Program-made: the position numbers and the translations under genes
Notes under the pieces: generated by a model
Databases searched by the model: none
Told to the model about the DNA's origin: nothing
Seen by the model: only the letters and a program-made list of their open reading frames with translations
Shown: one piece after another, positions 1 through 9,062 of the stretch
How the letters are laid out: each line of letters begins with the position of its first letter
Numbering within the stretch: the first letter of the stretch is position 1
DNA from: Polaribacter dokdonensis
Lineage (GTDB): Bacteria; Bacteroidota; Bacteroidia; Flavobacteriales; Flavobacteriaceae
Direction: 5' to 3'
Length of the DNA stretch: 64,000 nt
Assembly (NCBI RefSeq): GCF_024362345.1
Contig: NZ_CP101505.1
Location: 1,322,001 to 1,386,000 of the forward strand

Positions 1-399
1 TTAAAGAAGGTGTTTTTAATGGTTGCAGGTTCTGCAATTCAAAAATACGGACCAGATTTAGAGCAACATCAACAACTTTTAATGGCTGCTGCTAACATTT
101 TAAACGAAGTGTACATGGCAGAATCTACTTTATTACGTGCAGAGAAAAATGCTAAACGTTTTGGTGAAGATGCTCAAAAAGGTCAAATAGCCATGGCTAA
201 ATTATACTTATATAATGCTGTAGAAATTGTTGCTAAAAATGGTAGAGAAGGTATCATATCTTTTGCAGAAGGTGATGAACAACGTATGCTATTAATGGGA
301 TTAAAGCGTTTTACAAAGTACGCAAATTACCCAAATGTAGTTGCTTTACGTAACCAAATTGCAGACATAATGAAAGCAGAAAACAAGTATACTTTTTAG
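1..399 (+). CDS. Acyl-CoA dehydrogenase, C-terminal part (cut by left edge)
   Basis: The reading frame is open from base 1, so this is the last 132 residues or so of a longer protein. The piece is helical and contains GSAIQKYGPDLEQHQQ and a long run typical of the C-terminal all-alpha region of the roughly 600-residue acyl-CoA dehydrogenases of Bacteroidetes, flavoenzymes that carry out the first step of fatty acid beta-oxidation. The flavin-binding and catalytic parts lie outside the window, so substrate chain length cannot be judged. The gene ends just before a strong hairpin terminator. The family call rests on overall resemblance, not on a catalytic motif. Confidence 0.75.
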   Translation, partial: LKKVFLMVAGSAIQKYGPDLEQHQQLLMAAANILNEVYMAESTLLRAEKNAKRFGEDAQKGQIAMAKLYLYNAVEIVAKNGREGIISFAEGDEQRMLLMGLKRFTKYANYPNVVALRNQIADIMKAENKYTF

Positions 400-424
400 A
401 ACAAATTGAAGTAAATAACTTGCC

Positions 425-456
425 AAAAAAGACCATTTTTATTAATGGTCTTTTTT
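425..456 (+). terminator. Rho-independent terminator after the acyl-CoA dehydrogenase
   Basis: A 13-bp perfect stem (425-437 with 444-456) surrounds the loop TTTATT. The core GACCATT/AATGGTC is flanked by A and T runs, so the downstream arm ends in six T. Confidence 0.85.
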
Positions 457-458
457 AG

Positions 459-466
459 TATATTTG
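459..466 (+). promoter_or_regulatory. -7 promoter box for the M28 peptidase gene
   Basis: TATATTTG matches the Bacteroidetes consensus TAnnTTTG. It lies 38 bp before the ATG at 505 and directly after the terminator of the upstream gene. No clear TTG -33 box is present. Confidence 0.5.
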
Positions 467-504
467 CACTGATTTTCCCCGATTTTATTAGACAAATAAT
501 AACA

Positions 505-1476
505 ATGAAAACAAAATTACTTCCTGTTTTTACCCTTATTGTTCTATTAATGGGTTGTAGTGAACCTAGAGTAATAGATATTAATAGTGATAAGCTATTA
601 TCAGACTTAAAAATTCTTGCAGATGACGCTTTAGAAGGTAGAGCTTTTTCTAAAGAAGGGAATATTAAGACTCAGAAAATAATTATTGATGAATTTAATA
701 AAATAGGTTTACAACCAGTAATTGGTGGTAACTTATTGCATAAATTTAATCATAACTTTACTGGCAAAGTAAGGCAAGAAGTTTTTCCTATAGAAAAACC
801 TTTAGAAGATTTATCAAACGTTAAAGACACAATAGTTTCTGGAGCCAATATTGTAGGTATGCTTAAAGGCCAATCTAACAAAACTTTTGTAATTACTGCT
901 CATTATGATCATTTAGGAGTAAGAAATGGTAGAATTTACAATGGTGCAGATGATAACGCATCTGGAACTGCAGCCTTATTTACAATAGCAAAATACTTTA
1001 AAGATAAACCAACAAAACATAATTTAATTTTTGCTGCTGTAGATGGTGAAGAAATAGGTTCTATTGGAGCAGACTATTTCTTAAAAGATTATTTAAATAA
1101 AGACAACATCAGTTTAAATATAAATATGGATATGATTGCTCATAGTGATTATGATCCAGAATTATTTGCTAGTGGATTACATCATTATCCAGACTTAAGA
1201 GATCCTTTAGAGGATATTGAATCTGAAAAAATTATTTTATTATTTGGACATGATGATCCTGATAATAAACAACAATCAGACTGGACTTTCTCTTCTGACC
1301 ATAGAGTTTTTCACAGAGAAAAAATTCCTTTCATCTATTTTGGTGTTCCTGATCATAAAGATTATCACAGGCATACAGATACTTATGGAACTATAAATGA
1401 AGAATTTTATATAGAAGCTGTAAAAATTGTTATCAAGGCAATTGAAAACTTTGACGAAGAATTAGCTGAACACTAA
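505..1476 (+). CDS. M28 family zinc aminopeptidase, lipoprotein
   Basis: A secreted metallopeptidase of the M28 (aminopeptidase Y/S) family. The N-terminus is a lipoprotein signal ending in LLMGCSE. Conserved di-zinc ligands follow in order: the His of AHYDHLG, the Asp of ADDNASG, the Glu pair of DGEEIGS, the Asp of NMDMIAHSD and the His of YHRHTD. At 323 residues it is a normal single-domain length. The ATG at 505 is chosen because it gives the signal peptide; a longer frame to 445 would begin inside the preceding terminator and upstream of the -7 box at 459. It probably trims peptides at the cell envelope. The gene stands alone between two terminators. Confidence 0.88.
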   Translation: MKTKLLPVFTLIVLLMGCSEPRVIDINSDKLLSDLKILADDALEGRAFSKEGNIKTQKIIIDEFNKIGLQPVIGGNLLHKFNHNFTGKVRQEVFPIEKPLEDLSNVKDTIVSGANIVGMLKGQSNKTFVITAHYDHLGVRNGRIYNGADDNASGTAALFTIAKYFKDKPTKHNLIFAAVDGEEIGSIGADYFLKDYLNKDNISLNINMDMIAHSDYDPELFASGLHHYPDLRDPLEDIESEKIILLFGHDDPDNKQQSDWTFSSDHRVFHREKIPFIYFGVPDHKDYHRHTDTYGTINEEFYIEAVKIVIKAIENFDEELAEH

Positions 1477-1481
1477 AAAAT

Positions 1482-1513
1482 AAAAAAGATTACTAATTGT
1501 AATCTTTTTTTTT
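1482..1513 (+). terminator. Rho-independent terminator after the M28 peptidase
   Basis: A 12-bp stem (1482-1493 with 1499-1510) with loop TAATT; the 3' arm runs into a T tract. Confidence 0.85.
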
Positions 1514-1581
1514 GCTTGATAGTTAACTATTAAATAAAGTAAAGTTTAGTAAACTTATCTCTTTAATCCATTTATTATGAA

Positions 1582-1589
1582 TACTTTTG
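1582..1589 (+). promoter_or_regulatory. -7 promoter box for the J-domain/KTSC gene
   Basis: TACTTTTG fits TAnnTTTG and ends 20 bp before the ATG at 1610. Confidence 0.45.
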
Positions 1590-1609
1590 CGCAAAATTTG
1601 AAACACTAA

Positions 1610-2056
1610 ATGAAACGTATTAAAGAATATAAAAAGCTTTTTAATGTTGAAGGCAGCATTGACTTGAAAGAATTAAAGAGTACATATAGAAGTCTCGTAA
1701 AAGAATGGCATCCTGATAAATTTACAGATCCTGATAAAAAAGCAGAAGCAGAAATTGTAAGTACAAGAATTATTGATGGTTATCACTTTTTGGTAAGTAT
1801 TGCTCCCGAAACTAAAAAGGCAAATTTAGAGGCATATAAAACTACGATTACTGAATTTCAAGTTGCAGATTGGCATCATAAAAGTATGCTATTAGAAGTT
1901 ACTTTTACAGATGGTAATACTTATGAATACTTTGGTGTAAGTAAAATTTTGTTTGGTAAATTCATTAACGCAAAATCAATCAATAATTTTGGGAAGAGAA
2001 ATATCTTCAATAAATTTTTATACAGAAAATCAAAGAAAGCAGCTGCAATGGCTTAA
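1610..2056 (+). CDS. J-domain protein with C-terminal KTSC domain
   Basis: A 148-residue cytoplasmic protein. Residues 1-65 or so form a J domain with the signature WHPDKF, whose HPD tripeptide stimulates Hsp70 (DnaK) ATPase. Residues 80-140 or so look like a KTSC domain (FTDGNTYEYFGVSK, then a NxFGKRNIFNKF-like end), a small beta-rich module otherwise known from some lysyl-tRNA synthetases. There is no Gly/Phe region or zinc finger, so it is a type III co-chaperone that probably delivers a specific client to DnaK. It is a single-gene unit with its own promoter and terminator. Domain calls are from motifs; the client is unknown. Confidence 0.75.
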   Translation: MKRIKEYKKLFNVEGSIDLKELKSTYRSLVKEWHPDKFTDPDKKAEAEIVSTRIIDGYHFLVSIAPETKKANLEAYKTTITEFQVADWHHKSMLLEVTFTDGNTYEYFGVSKILFGKFINAKSINNFGKRNIFNKFLYRKSKKAAAMA

Positions 2057-2080
2057 CCCTCTTTCTTAAATACATTATAT

Positions 2081-2113
2081 AAGAGATTACTTTGCTAAGT
2101 AATCTCTTTTTTT
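2081..2113 (+). terminator. Rho-independent terminator after the J-domain gene
   Basis: A 12-bp stem (2081-2092 with 2097-2108) with loop TGCT, followed by T residues. Confidence 0.88.
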
Positions 2114-2171
2114 GTAAACAAAAATTAAAATTAAAAATTCGTAAATTAGTACTAATTATTATAGTCTATAA

Positions 2172-3077
2172 ATGAAACGATTTATGAATTTTTATGTACC
2201 TCTTGTCTTTAGCTTTTTGTTTATGTTTTGTTCAGATCCTAAAGCTCCAAATAAAAAATCTGTAAACGAAACCAACGTTAACGTTCAAAAGAAAGACTTT
2301 AACGCTTATTGGTATGAAGGAAAAGCAGAAATTACGTCTTATAAACTTACTCAAGCAAGATATGGAGAGCTACATGAAGGAACAGCTGTTAACATTTTTG
2401 TAACCGAAGACTTTTTACCTGATAAACAAGTAAAAGCAGACTATAAAAATGAGAAGAATGTACCCATACTTAAGTTAAATAGTACCAAGAAATTTACTAC
2501 TGGTATTTATCCTTATTCCTTAATGACGAGTACATTTACACCAATTGATCTGAATAAAGAAACTATTAAAGTATCATTTTCTGGCCAAGAATGGTGTGGA
2601 AATACTTTTGTTCAACTTAACAATAGAACAAATTATGAAATTCAGTTTTTCTCCTATTTTGAAAGTAATGCCGACAAGAAAATTTCTTTAAAGAAAAATA
2701 AACTAGAAAATGAATTTTGGAATATGTTACGTGTTAATCCATATCAAATAAAAAAAGGCAGGTATAAAATAATTCCATCTTTTGAGTTTTTAGCCTTAAA
2801 TCATCAAAAAGTATCGGCTTACGAAGCTGAAACAAATTTAATAGAAAAAGGAAAATTTATTAACTTCAGTATTTATTATCCAACTTTAGATAGAAAAATA
2901 TCCATAAAACTAACTAAAGATTTTCCTTATACTATTGAATCTTGGGAAGAAACTTTTTCTAGCCGTGGAAAAAAATTAATTACCAAAGCCACAAAAATAA
3001 AAACTATTAAATCTGCTTATTGGATTAAAAACGGCGTTGCAAATGTAAGTGAAAGAAAAGATTTAGGTTTAGATTAA
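2172..3077 (+). CDS. Conserved exported protein, probable lipoprotein, function unknown
   Basis: A 301-residue protein with a hydrophobic N-terminal signal ending in FLFMFCSDP. The Cys fits a lipoprotein, but the lipobox is weak (Phe at -1). The mature part is beta-rich and has the run YWYEGKAEITSYKL, then TEDFLP, TGIYPYSLMTSTF and a GQEWCGNTF patch. I recall this family as common in Bacteroidetes and sometimes carrying a misleading septum-formation-inhibitor (Maf) label; no Maf nucleotide-binding motif is visible here. The gene is monocistronic and ends at a bidirectional terminator shared with trxB. Confidence 0.65.
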   Translation: MKRFMNFYVPLVFSFLFMFCSDPKAPNKKSVNETNVNVQKKDFNAYWYEGKAEITSYKLTQARYGELHEGTAVNIFVTEDFLPDKQVKADYKNEKNVPILKLNSTKKFTTGIYPYSLMTSTFTPIDLNKETIKVSFSGQEWCGNTFVQLNNRTNYEIQFFSYFESNADKKISLKKNKLENEFWNMLRVNPYQIKKGRYKIIPSFEFLALNHQKVSAYEAETNLIEKGKFINFSIYYPTLDRKISIKLTKDFPYTIESWEETFSSRGKKLITKATKIKTIKSAYWIKNGVANVSERKDLGLD

Positions 3078-3090
3078 AGTGATTCTATAA

Positions 3091-3132
3091 AATACAAAGA
3101 GCGATTTCAAATGAGAAATCGCTCTTTGTATT
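3091..3132. terminator. Bidirectional terminator between convergent genes
   Basis: A perfect 18-bp inverted repeat (3091-3108 with 3115-3132) with a 6-nt loop. The core AGAGCGATTTC is GC-richer than the surroundings and the ends are A/T-rich, so it can terminate both the lipoprotein gene on the plus strand and trxB on the minus strand. Confidence 0.88.
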
Positions 3133-3148
3133 TATAAAATTTACGTTT

Positions 3149-4096
3149 TTATTCTAAGGCACCTAAATAACGTTCTGCATCTAAAGCAGCCATACAACCT
3201 GTACCTGCAGCAGTAACTGCTTGTCTATATTCTTTATCTTGTATATCACCAGCTGCAAAAACACCTGGCATATTTGTTTTTGTAGTTTTACCCTTAGTAA
3301 TTAAATAACCTGTTTCATCCATATCTAAAACACCTTTAAATAAGTCTGAATTAGGTGTATGACCAATAGCTATGAAAACTCCTGTTACTGCAATTTCCTT
3401 TGTTTCTTTAGTTTGATTATTGATTGACCTTACTCCTGTTACAACATTAGTTCCTAATACTTCTTCTACTTCTGTATTATAAAGAACTTCAATGTTTTCA
3501 GTTTTATCAACTCTATGTTGCATCGCTTTAGAAGCTTTCATATAATCTTTACGAACTAACAAATAAACTTTAGAACAAATATTAGCTAAATAAGTAGCTT
3601 CTTCAGCTGCAGTATCTCCTCCTCCAACAACTACTACCTCTTGACCTTTATAGAAAAAACCATCACATGTTGCACAAGCAGAAACTCCTCCACCAATTAA
3701 CCTCATCTCGCTTTCTAAACCTAAATACTTAGCAGTTGCACCTGTAGATATTATTATGGTATTTGCCTCTACTTCTTTGTTTTCATCAATTGTTACTTTA
3801 TGAATCCCCCCAACTTCATCACTCAAATTAACAGCTGTAACCATTCCAAAACGCACATCAGTTCCAAATCTTTCAGACTGTTTTTTTAAATCTTCCATCA
3901 TTGCAGTTCCATCTGTACCTTCTGGATAACCAGGAAAATTATCTACTTCTGTTGTTGTAGTTAACTGACCTCCCATTTGCATTCCAGTATACATTACTGG
4001 TTTCATATCTGCTCTTGCTGCATATATAGCTGCAGTGTAACCTGCAGGACCAGATCCTATAATTAAACATTTTATCTTCTCAGTAGTTTCTGACAT
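3149..4096 (-). CDS. trxB: Thioredoxin-disulfide reductase
   Basis: Reduces thioredoxin with NADPH and FAD in the cytoplasm. The 315-residue protein has the FAD-binding GSGPAGYTAAIYAARA near residue 14, the redox-active CATC at residues 141-144, the NADPH motif GGGDTAAEEA, and a C-terminal FAD-contact segment (AAGDIQDKEYRQAVTAAGTGCMAA). Length and order match the low-molecular-weight bacterial enzyme. It is transcribed alone toward the bidirectional terminator. Identification is firm. Confidence 0.97.
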   Translation of the reverse strand: MSETTEKIKCLIIGSGPAGYTAAIYAARADMKPVMYTGMQMGGQLTTTTEVDNFPGYPEGTDGTAMMEDLKKQSERFGTDVRFGMVTAVNLSDEVGGIHKVTIDENKEVEANTIIISTGATAKYLGLESEMRLIGGGVSACATCDGFFYKGQEVVVVGGGDTAAEEATYLANICSKVYLLVRKDYMKASKAMQHRVDKTENIEVLYNTEVEEVLGTNVVTGVRSINNQTKETKEIAVTGVFIAIGHTPNSDLFKGVLDMDETGYLITKGKTTKTNMPGVFAAGDIQDKEYRQAVTAAGTGCMAALDAERYLGALE

Positions 4097-4215
4097 AATT
4101 GAATTATCTTTTAGAAGGTAAAAATATAGATTTTTATCACCTTATGTGATTATTGTTTATAAGTTTTAATAATGAAAAAATAGAGGTTTAAAATAGCTCT
4201 TTTTACCACTTGTAA

Positions 4216-5298
4216 TTATTGAGGTAACAGTTTAATAATGCCCAAGTTTTCTACTCCCACATAAATATAACCGTCCAAACCTTGCTCTATAGATCTAACT
4301 CTACCTATACTCTCTAATAATTTTACTTCTTTAAAAACGCTATTATTTTTAACAATACACCTGCTTAAATATTGAAACTTTAAAGAACCAACCAACAAGT
4401 TACCTTTCCATTTTCCATAAATATCGCTGTTGATAAAAGCCATTCCACTTGGTGCAATTGAAGGTGTCCAATAATGAATAGGGCTTTCCACACCTTTCAT
4501 GTAGGTTTTGTCTGTAAATTTTGTTCCACTATAATTTACTCCATAACTAACTTTTGGCCATCCATAGTTTTTGGCCTTTTTAATAATATTAATCTCATCT
4601 CCTCCTTTAGGACCATGTTCATGAGACCAAATTTCATTAGTAAAAGGATTCATAACCAACCCTTGAGGATTTCTATGCCCATAACTATAGATAGCTTTCT
4701 TTGCTGTGTTTGATGATGCAAATGGATTATCTTTTGGAATAGTTCCATCGTCATTTAAACGATATATTTTTCCTCCATCTCTATTTATATCTTGAGGGTT
4801 AACATCTCGATTTCCTCTATCACCTACACTAAAATAAACACGATTATCTGAGTCAAAAACAATTCTAGAACCAAAATGTTGACCTCTAGTAGAATTTGGA
4901 GTAGCTTTATAAAGCACCTCCTTATTTACTAAACTACTTTCTTTGAGCTTAGCGCGCATCAAAGTTGTATTACCTCCTCTTCCACCTCCAATATCTGAAG
5001 CATAGGTAAAATAAATCCATCCATTATTTTTATAATTAGGATGCAATTCTATGTCTAACAATCCTCCTTGCCCCCTTAAATATATTATAGGTGCATTTTC
5101 TATTTCGGTTTGAATACCATTCTTAAAATGAATAATCTTTCCTGACTTTTCATTTATAATCATAGAATTATCTGGCAAGAATACAAATCCCCAAGGATTT
5201 TTTAAATCTGGAACGATTAATTCATATTCTTTATTTTGAGAAACTAGATTTAAAGAGAAAATGCATACATAAATTAAAAGAGTATTTTTTATAAACAT
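4216..5298 (-). CDS. PQQ-dependent sugar dehydrogenase (GSDH/YliI family), secreted
   Basis: A soluble six-bladed beta-propeller dehydrogenase that oxidises aldose sugars with PQQ outside the cytoplasmic membrane. Visible family features are NPWGFVFLPDNSMIINEKSG at the start of the propeller, RGQGGLLDIELHPNY, TRGQHFGSRIVFD with the likely catalytic His, GHRNPQGLVMNP, and SHEHGPKGGDEIN, all shared with E. coli YliI-type aldose dehydrogenases. The ATG at 5298 gives a clean signal peptide (MFIKNTLLIYVCIF...); extending to 5328 would need a TTG start. The window shows no PQQ synthesis genes, so PQQ may be imported or made elsewhere. The real substrate is unknown. Confidence 0.85.
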   Translation of the reverse strand: MFIKNTLLIYVCIFSLNLVSQNKEYELIVPDLKNPWGFVFLPDNSMIINEKSGKIIHFKNGIQTEIENAPIIYLRGQGGLLDIELHPNYKNNGWIYFTYASDIGGGRGGNTTLMRAKLKESSLVNKEVLYKATPNSTRGQHFGSRIVFDSDNRVYFSVGDRGNRDVNPQDINRDGGKIYRLNDDGTIPKDNPFASSNTAKKAIYSYGHRNPQGLVMNPFTNEIWSHEHGPKGGDEINIIKKAKNYGWPKVSYGVNYSGTKFTDKTYMKGVESPIHYWTPSIAPSGMAFINSDIYGKWKGNLLVGSLKFQYLSRCIVKNNSVFKEVKLLESIGRVRSIEQGLDGYIYVGVENLGIIKLLPQ

Positions 5299-5344
5299 AT
5301 TTAGAAAATTCAAGAATTTTAAATACAATATATAAATATTATTC

Positions 5345-5352
5345 TATATTTG
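5345..5352 (+). promoter_or_regulatory. -7 promoter box for tRNA-Pro
   Basis: TATATTTG matches the Bacteroidetes -7 consensus and ends 25 bp before the first base of the tRNA. Confidence 0.6.
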
Positions 5353-5377
5353 CAGTCCTAAAATTGATGACTATTTT

Positions 5378-5452
5378 CGGGGTGTAGCGTAGCCCGGTCA
5401 TCGCGCCTCGTTTGGGACGAGGAGGTCGCAGGTTCGAATCCTGCCACCCCGA
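5378..5452 (+). tRNA. tRNA-Pro (anticodon UGG)
   Basis: A complete cloverleaf: acceptor stem CGGGGTG/CACCCCG, D stem GCG/CGC, anticodon stem CCTCG/CGAGG with loop TTTGGGA (anticodon TGG), T arm GCAGG-TTCGAAT-CCTGC, and discriminator A at 5452. CCA is not encoded. It is flanked by its own promoter and terminator. Confidence 0.97.
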
Positions 5453-5457
5453 CTTTT

Positions 5458-5489
5458 AAGCCTTTAGATTTTATCTAAAGGCTTTTTTT
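5458..5489 (+). terminator. Rho-independent terminator after tRNA-Pro
   Basis: A 12-bp stem (5458-5469 with 5473-5484), loop TTT, followed by a T run. Confidence 0.88.
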
Positions 5490-5515
5490 ATACTTCAAAA
5501 AATTAACGTAAGTTT

Positions 5516-5559
5516 TTGTTTAACTTAAATTATAATACCTTAAACAATTTGTATATTTG
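5516..5559 (+). promoter_or_regulatory. Operator-like inverted repeat plus -7 box, photolyase operon 1
   Basis: The 8-bp inverted repeat TTGTTTAA (5516-5523) and TTAAACAA (5540-5547) is separated by 16 bp whose last seven bases are TAATACC. A perfect -7 box TATATTTG follows at 5552-5559, and the gene starts at 5583. The same repeat, with the same 16-bp spacing and the same TAATACC, occurs at 12115-12146 before the second operon of this island. It is probably bound by a shared regulator or is an alternative sigma-factor promoter. Confidence 0.7.
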
Positions 5560-5582
5560 TTTATATCAACTAAAACAAAATA

Positions 5583-6209
5583 ATGCAAGTATTCAATAAA
5601 GAAGATATATTTAAACTGAATAAAATATACAGAATCAACTTAATAAACAGTTGTTCTGGTTTTAAATCAGCAAATTTATTAGGTACCATATCAGAAAAAG
5701 GTATCACAAACGTTGCTGTTTTCAGTTCTGTAACTCATTTAGGCTCTAGCCCTCCTACATTAGGTTTTATTCTAAGGCCAACTACTGTACCTAGAAACAC
5801 ACATAAAAACCTTAAGGACTTGGGTTATTTTACAATTAATCATATTTGGGAAGATGTTATTGAAGATGCACATCACACCTCTGCCAAATATGCAGATGAG
5901 ATTTCTGAGTTTGACATGACCAATCTTGAACCTGAATTTAAAGGCGAGCAGAAAGCACCTTTTGTAAAGGGAGCACCTGTACAAATGAGCATGAAGTTTA
6001 TTGAGGAAATATATGTACCCTCTAATGATGTAATGCTAATTGTAGCTCAAATTCAAGAACTTTATGTAAAAGATGAGCTATTAGAAAAAGATGGTTTAAT
6101 AAACCTTTCTAAAGGAAATGTTGCTACTATTAATGGATTAGATACGTATGCAATACCAAAATTCAAGAAGCAATTATCTTATCAAAGACCAAAAGAAATT
6201 AAAAAATAA
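5583..6209 (+). CDS. Flavin reductase-like (FMN-binding) protein
   Basis: A 208-residue protein of the flavin reductase/flavoredoxin-like split-barrel family. Visible features are the TNVAVFSSVTHLGSSPPTLGFI stretch, which fits the flavin-binding barrel, then RPTTVPRNTHKNLKDLGYFTINH, a common motif of this family. It probably binds FMN and either reduces free flavin or acts as a flavin-dependent oxidoreductase. It is the first gene of the photolyase operon, and the next gene begins 2 nt after its stop. Supply or recycling of reduced flavin for the cryptochromes and photolyases downstream is a reasonable guess, but the sequence does not prove it. Confidence 0.75.
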   Translation: MQVFNKEDIFKLNKIYRINLINSCSGFKSANLLGTISEKGITNVAVFSSVTHLGSSPPTLGFILRPTTVPRNTHKNLKDLGYFTINHIWEDVIEDAHHTSAKYADEISEFDMTNLEPEFKGEQKAPFVKGAPVQMSMKFIEEIYVPSNDVMLIVAQIQELYVKDELLEKDGLINLSKGNVATINGLDTYAIPKFKKQLSYQRPKEIKK

Positions 6210-6211
6210 AT

Positions 6212-7636
6212 ATGAAAATACTTGTAACAGGTGCAACTGGTTATATAGGCAAACGTTTAATTCCTTTGTTATTAAATGATGGTCATAAAATTGTATGCCC
6301 TGTTCGTGATAAAGTAAGAGCTGAAAATTATTATAAAGACCAAACAAACGTTGAATTAATAGAAGCAGATTTTTTAAATAGACAATCTTTAGAAGCTTTA
6401 CCAAAAGATATAGATGCTGCATATTATCTAATTCACTCTATGTCTAATTCAGCTAGAGAATTTCATATTTTAGAAGAAAAATGTGCGACAAACTTTAAAA
6501 CATTCGCAGAAAGTACTTCATTGAAACAGGTTATTTATTTAAGTGGAATTACAAATGACACAAAGCTTTCTAAGCATTTATTGTCTAGAAAAAATGTAGA
6601 AACCACCTTAGCCTCTGGTAATTATGCGTTAACCACATTTAAAGCAGGAATTATAGTTGGTTCTGGAAGTTCTTCTTTCGAAATTATTAGAGATTTAGTT
6701 GAAAAACTACCTGTAATGGTTGCTCCAAAATGGTTAAATACCAAAACACAGCCACTCTCAATTAGAGATGTACTTTCTTTTCTTTACAAAGCATTAGCAA
6801 AAGAAGAATTATACAATACTTCTTATGATATTTTTGGCCCAGAAGTGCTCACCTACAAAACCATGTTGTTGCAATTTGCAGAAGTTAGAAAATTAAAAAG
6901 AAGCATACTTACAGTGCCAGTAATGACACCTAAATTATCTTCTTATTGGTTATATTTTGTAACCTCTACTTCATATAAACTAGCAAGCTCTTTAGTAAAT
7001 TCAATGGGTGTTGAAGTTATTGGTGAAAAAAGTAATATCAATAAAATATTAGATGTAAACCCAATGTCTTACAAAGAGGCAGTGGAATTAGCATTTAAAA
7101 AGATTGAGCAAAACAGTATCATTTCTAGCTGGAAAGATTCTTACATCAGCAGTGGAAAATTAAAAAACTATGTTCACGAATTTATAAATGTACCTGAATA
7201 TGGATGTTTTAAAGATTACAAAAAAAGGAAAATTAAAAATCGTGATAAAGCCTTAGATAAAATTTGGGCAATTGGTGGTGAAACTGGTTGGTATTATGGA
7301 ACTATTTTATGGAAAATTAGAGGCTTTTTAGATCAATTTTTTGGAGGTGCAGGTTTACGAAGAGGAAGAAGACATCCAACAGAATTAAACGCAGGTGATG
7401 CTCTTGATTTTTGGAGAGTTATTTATGCTGATAAAGATAAAGGCAAACTTTTATTGTATGCAGAAATGATTTTGCCTGGTGAAGCTTGGTTAGAATTTAA
7501 AATTAAAGAAGGATTACTATATCAAACTGCAACCTTTAGACCTCATGGTCTTGCAGGCAGGTTGTATTGGTATTCTGTTGTGCCTTTTCATTGGTTTATT
7601 TTTAATGGTATGATTAACAAAATCGCAAAATCTTAA
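6212..7636 (+). CDS. NAD(P)-binding SDR protein fused to DUF2867
   Basis: A 474-residue two-domain protein. Residues 1-290 or so form an atypical SDR Rossmann domain with the nucleotide motif GATGYIG at the N-terminus. Residues 320-474 or so match DUF2867, an SRPBCC-like lipid-pocket domain ([47 protein letters not shown]). The same fusion is often found beside cryptochromes in Bacteroidetes and Proteobacteria. Its substrate is unknown. It lies in the operon with very short gaps to the flavin reductase upstream and the DUF2256 microprotein downstream. Confidence 0.8.
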   Translation: MKILVTGATGYIGKRLIPLLLNDGHKIVCPVRDKVRAENYYKDQTNVELIEADFLNRQSLEALPKDIDAAYYLIHSMSNSAREFHILEEKCATNFKTFAESTSLKQVIYLSGITNDTKLSKHLLSRKNVETTLASGNYALTTFKAGIIVGSGSSSFEIIRDLVEKLPVMVAPKWLNTKTQPLSIRDVLSFLYKALAKEELYNTSYDIFGPEVLTYKTMLLQFAEVRKLKRSILTVPVMTPKLSSYWLYFVTSTSYKLASSLVNSMGVEVIGEKSNINKILDVNPMSYKEAVELAFKKIEQNSIISSWKDSYISSGKLKNYVHEFINVPEYGCFKDYKKRKIKNRDKALDKIWAIGGETGWYYGTILWKIRGFLDQFFGGAGLRRGRRHPTELNAGDALDFWRVIYADKDKGKLLLYAEMILPGEAWLEFKIKEGLLYQTATFRPHGLAGRLYWYSVVPFHWFIFNGMINKIAKS

Positions 7637-7640
7637 TTCA

Positions 7641-7781
7641 TTGAAAAAACAACACCTACCCACAAAAGATTGTCCTGTTTGTAATAGACCTTTTACTTGG
7701 CGTAAAAAATGGGAGAAAAATTGGGAAAATGTAAAATATTGTAGCGAAAAATGCAGAAGAAACAAAACACAACAGGCTTAA
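7641..7781 (+). CDS. DUF2256 microprotein (Cys4, zinc-ribbon-like)
   Basis: A 46-residue protein with [14 protein letters not shown], then [13 protein letters not shown]: two CxxC/CxxxC knuckles and the Trp-rich centre typical of DUF2256. No ATG is available, because the frame is closed by a stop at 7611-7613 and the only usable initiator is TTG at 7641. Its last 31 nt overlap the start of the DASH cryptochrome in another frame, which suggests translational coupling. DUF2256 genes habitually sit next to cryptochromes and photolyases; the role is unknown. The family match is strong although the gene is short. Confidence 0.85.
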   Translation: MKKQHLPTKDCPVCNRPFTWRKKWEKNWENVKYCSEKCRRNKTQQA

Positions 7782-9061
7782 TATGGTTTCGTAATAATTT
7801 GCGATCACAAGATAATAGATCAATTCAAAAAGCAATTGAAAATCATGACAGTGTAATAGCTATTTATTTTTTCGATCCTAAATATTTTGAAAAAGATAAA
7901 TTTGGATTCTACAAAACAGAAAAGTTTAGATCCCAATTTTTAATAGAAACAATTGCAGATTTAAAACAGCAATTGAAAAATTTAAACATAACACTACTCA
8001 CCTATTTTGCTACTCCTGAAAACAGACTTTCAAAACTTGTTGATGAATTAAATATCAATACCATTTACACTCAGAAAGAATGGACAAAAGAAGAAATTGA
8101 CACAAATAACTTGGTGAAATCAATCATAAATAAATCTATTGATATTGTAGAAGACTATGATCAATTTCTTTATCATCCAGAAACTGTATCTAAGAATTTT
8201 AGTAATATACCAGATGTTTTTACACAGTTCAGAAAAAAGCTAGAAAAGTATGTGAGTATTCAAGATGAGATTAAAATTGATAAACTTCCTGAAAGCAATC
8301 TAATCTCTAACAGCACTAAAATACCAACACTTCAAGAATTAGGTTTTAACGATTTTACACAACCTTCAAAAACTGCTTTCCCATTTAAAGGTGGAGAGTC
8401 TGCTGCTTTAAAAAGATTGAATTACTACTTATTTGAAAGTAAAAAAGTTGGCTTTTATAAGAAAACTAGAAATGGTTTAGTTGGCTTAGATTATTCTACA
8501 AAATTTTCTCCATGGCTTGCCAATGGTAGTTTATCTGCAAGAACCATTTATCATCAAGTAAAGAAATACGAAGCTGAGTTTGGATCGAATCAGTCTACAT
8601 ATTGGGTAATTTTCGAATTAATTTGGAGAGATTATTTCAAATACATATCCTTAAAATATGATGCTAAAATATTTAAAATAGGTGGAATTTTAGATAGAGA
8701 TTATGATTGGAATGCAGATGAAGATATAATTCAAGATTGGATAAATGGAAATACAAAAGATGATTTTGTAAATGCAAACATGATTGAGCTAAAAGAAACT
8801 GGTTGGATGAGTAATAGAGGTAGACAAAATGTGGCCTCGTATTTTGCTAAAGAATTGCTACAAGATTGGAGAATAGGTGCTGCCTACTTTGAATCGCTTC
8901 TATTAGATTATGATGTGCATAGTAATTATGGAAATTGGATGTATGTTGCAGGAGTTGGTAATGATCCTAGAGACAGAAAATTCAATACTCAATTACAAGC
9001 AGAAAGATATGATGCAAACCATAAATTCAGAAAATTATGGTTAGAGAAAACCTTATTTTAA
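7751..9061 (+). CDS. DASH-type cryptochrome
   Basis: A 436-residue cryptochrome/photolyase. The N-terminal antenna domain starts [14 protein letters not shown]; the FAD domain has [20 protein letters not shown] and the DASH hallmarks [37 protein letters not shown] proteins bind FAD and MTHF and repair cyclobutane dimers in single-stranded DNA or loops, or act in light signalling. The start overlaps the DUF2256 frame and no other Met is nearby. The next photolyase gene begins 1 nt after the stop. It lacks any long C-terminal extension. Subfamily assignment is from the listed motifs. Confidence 0.92.
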   Translation: MQKKQNTTGLIWFRNNLRSQDNRSIQKAIENHDSVIAIYFFDPKYFEKDKFGFYKTEKFRSQFLIETIADLKQQLKNLNITLLTYFATPENRLSKLVDELNINTIYTQKEWTKEEIDTNNLVKSIINKSIDIVEDYDQFLYHPETVSKNFSNIPDVFTQFRKKLEKYVSIQDEIKIDKLPESNLISNSTKIPTLQELGFNDFTQPSKTAFPFKGGESAALKRLNYYLFESKKVGFYKKTRNGLVGLDYSTKFSPWLANGSLSARTIYHQVKKYEAEFGSNQSTYWVIFELIWRDYFKYISLKYDAKIFKIGGILDRDYDWNADEDIIQDWINGNTKDDFVNANMIELKETGWMSNRGRQNVASYFAKELLQDWRIGAAYFESLLLDYDVHSNYGNWMYVAGVGNDPRDRKFNTQLQAERYDANHKFRKLWLEKTLF

Positions 9062-9062
9062 T

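Noticed and set aside
445..504. N-terminal extension of the M28 peptidase frame
   Set aside because: It begins inside the terminator of the upstream gene and precedes the -7 box; the ATG at 505 gives a proper lipoprotein signal.
4136..4150. ATCAC-N5-GTGAT dyad upstream of trxB
   Set aside because: Only 5-bp arms in AT-rich DNA and no second copy seen; too weak to call an operator or terminator.
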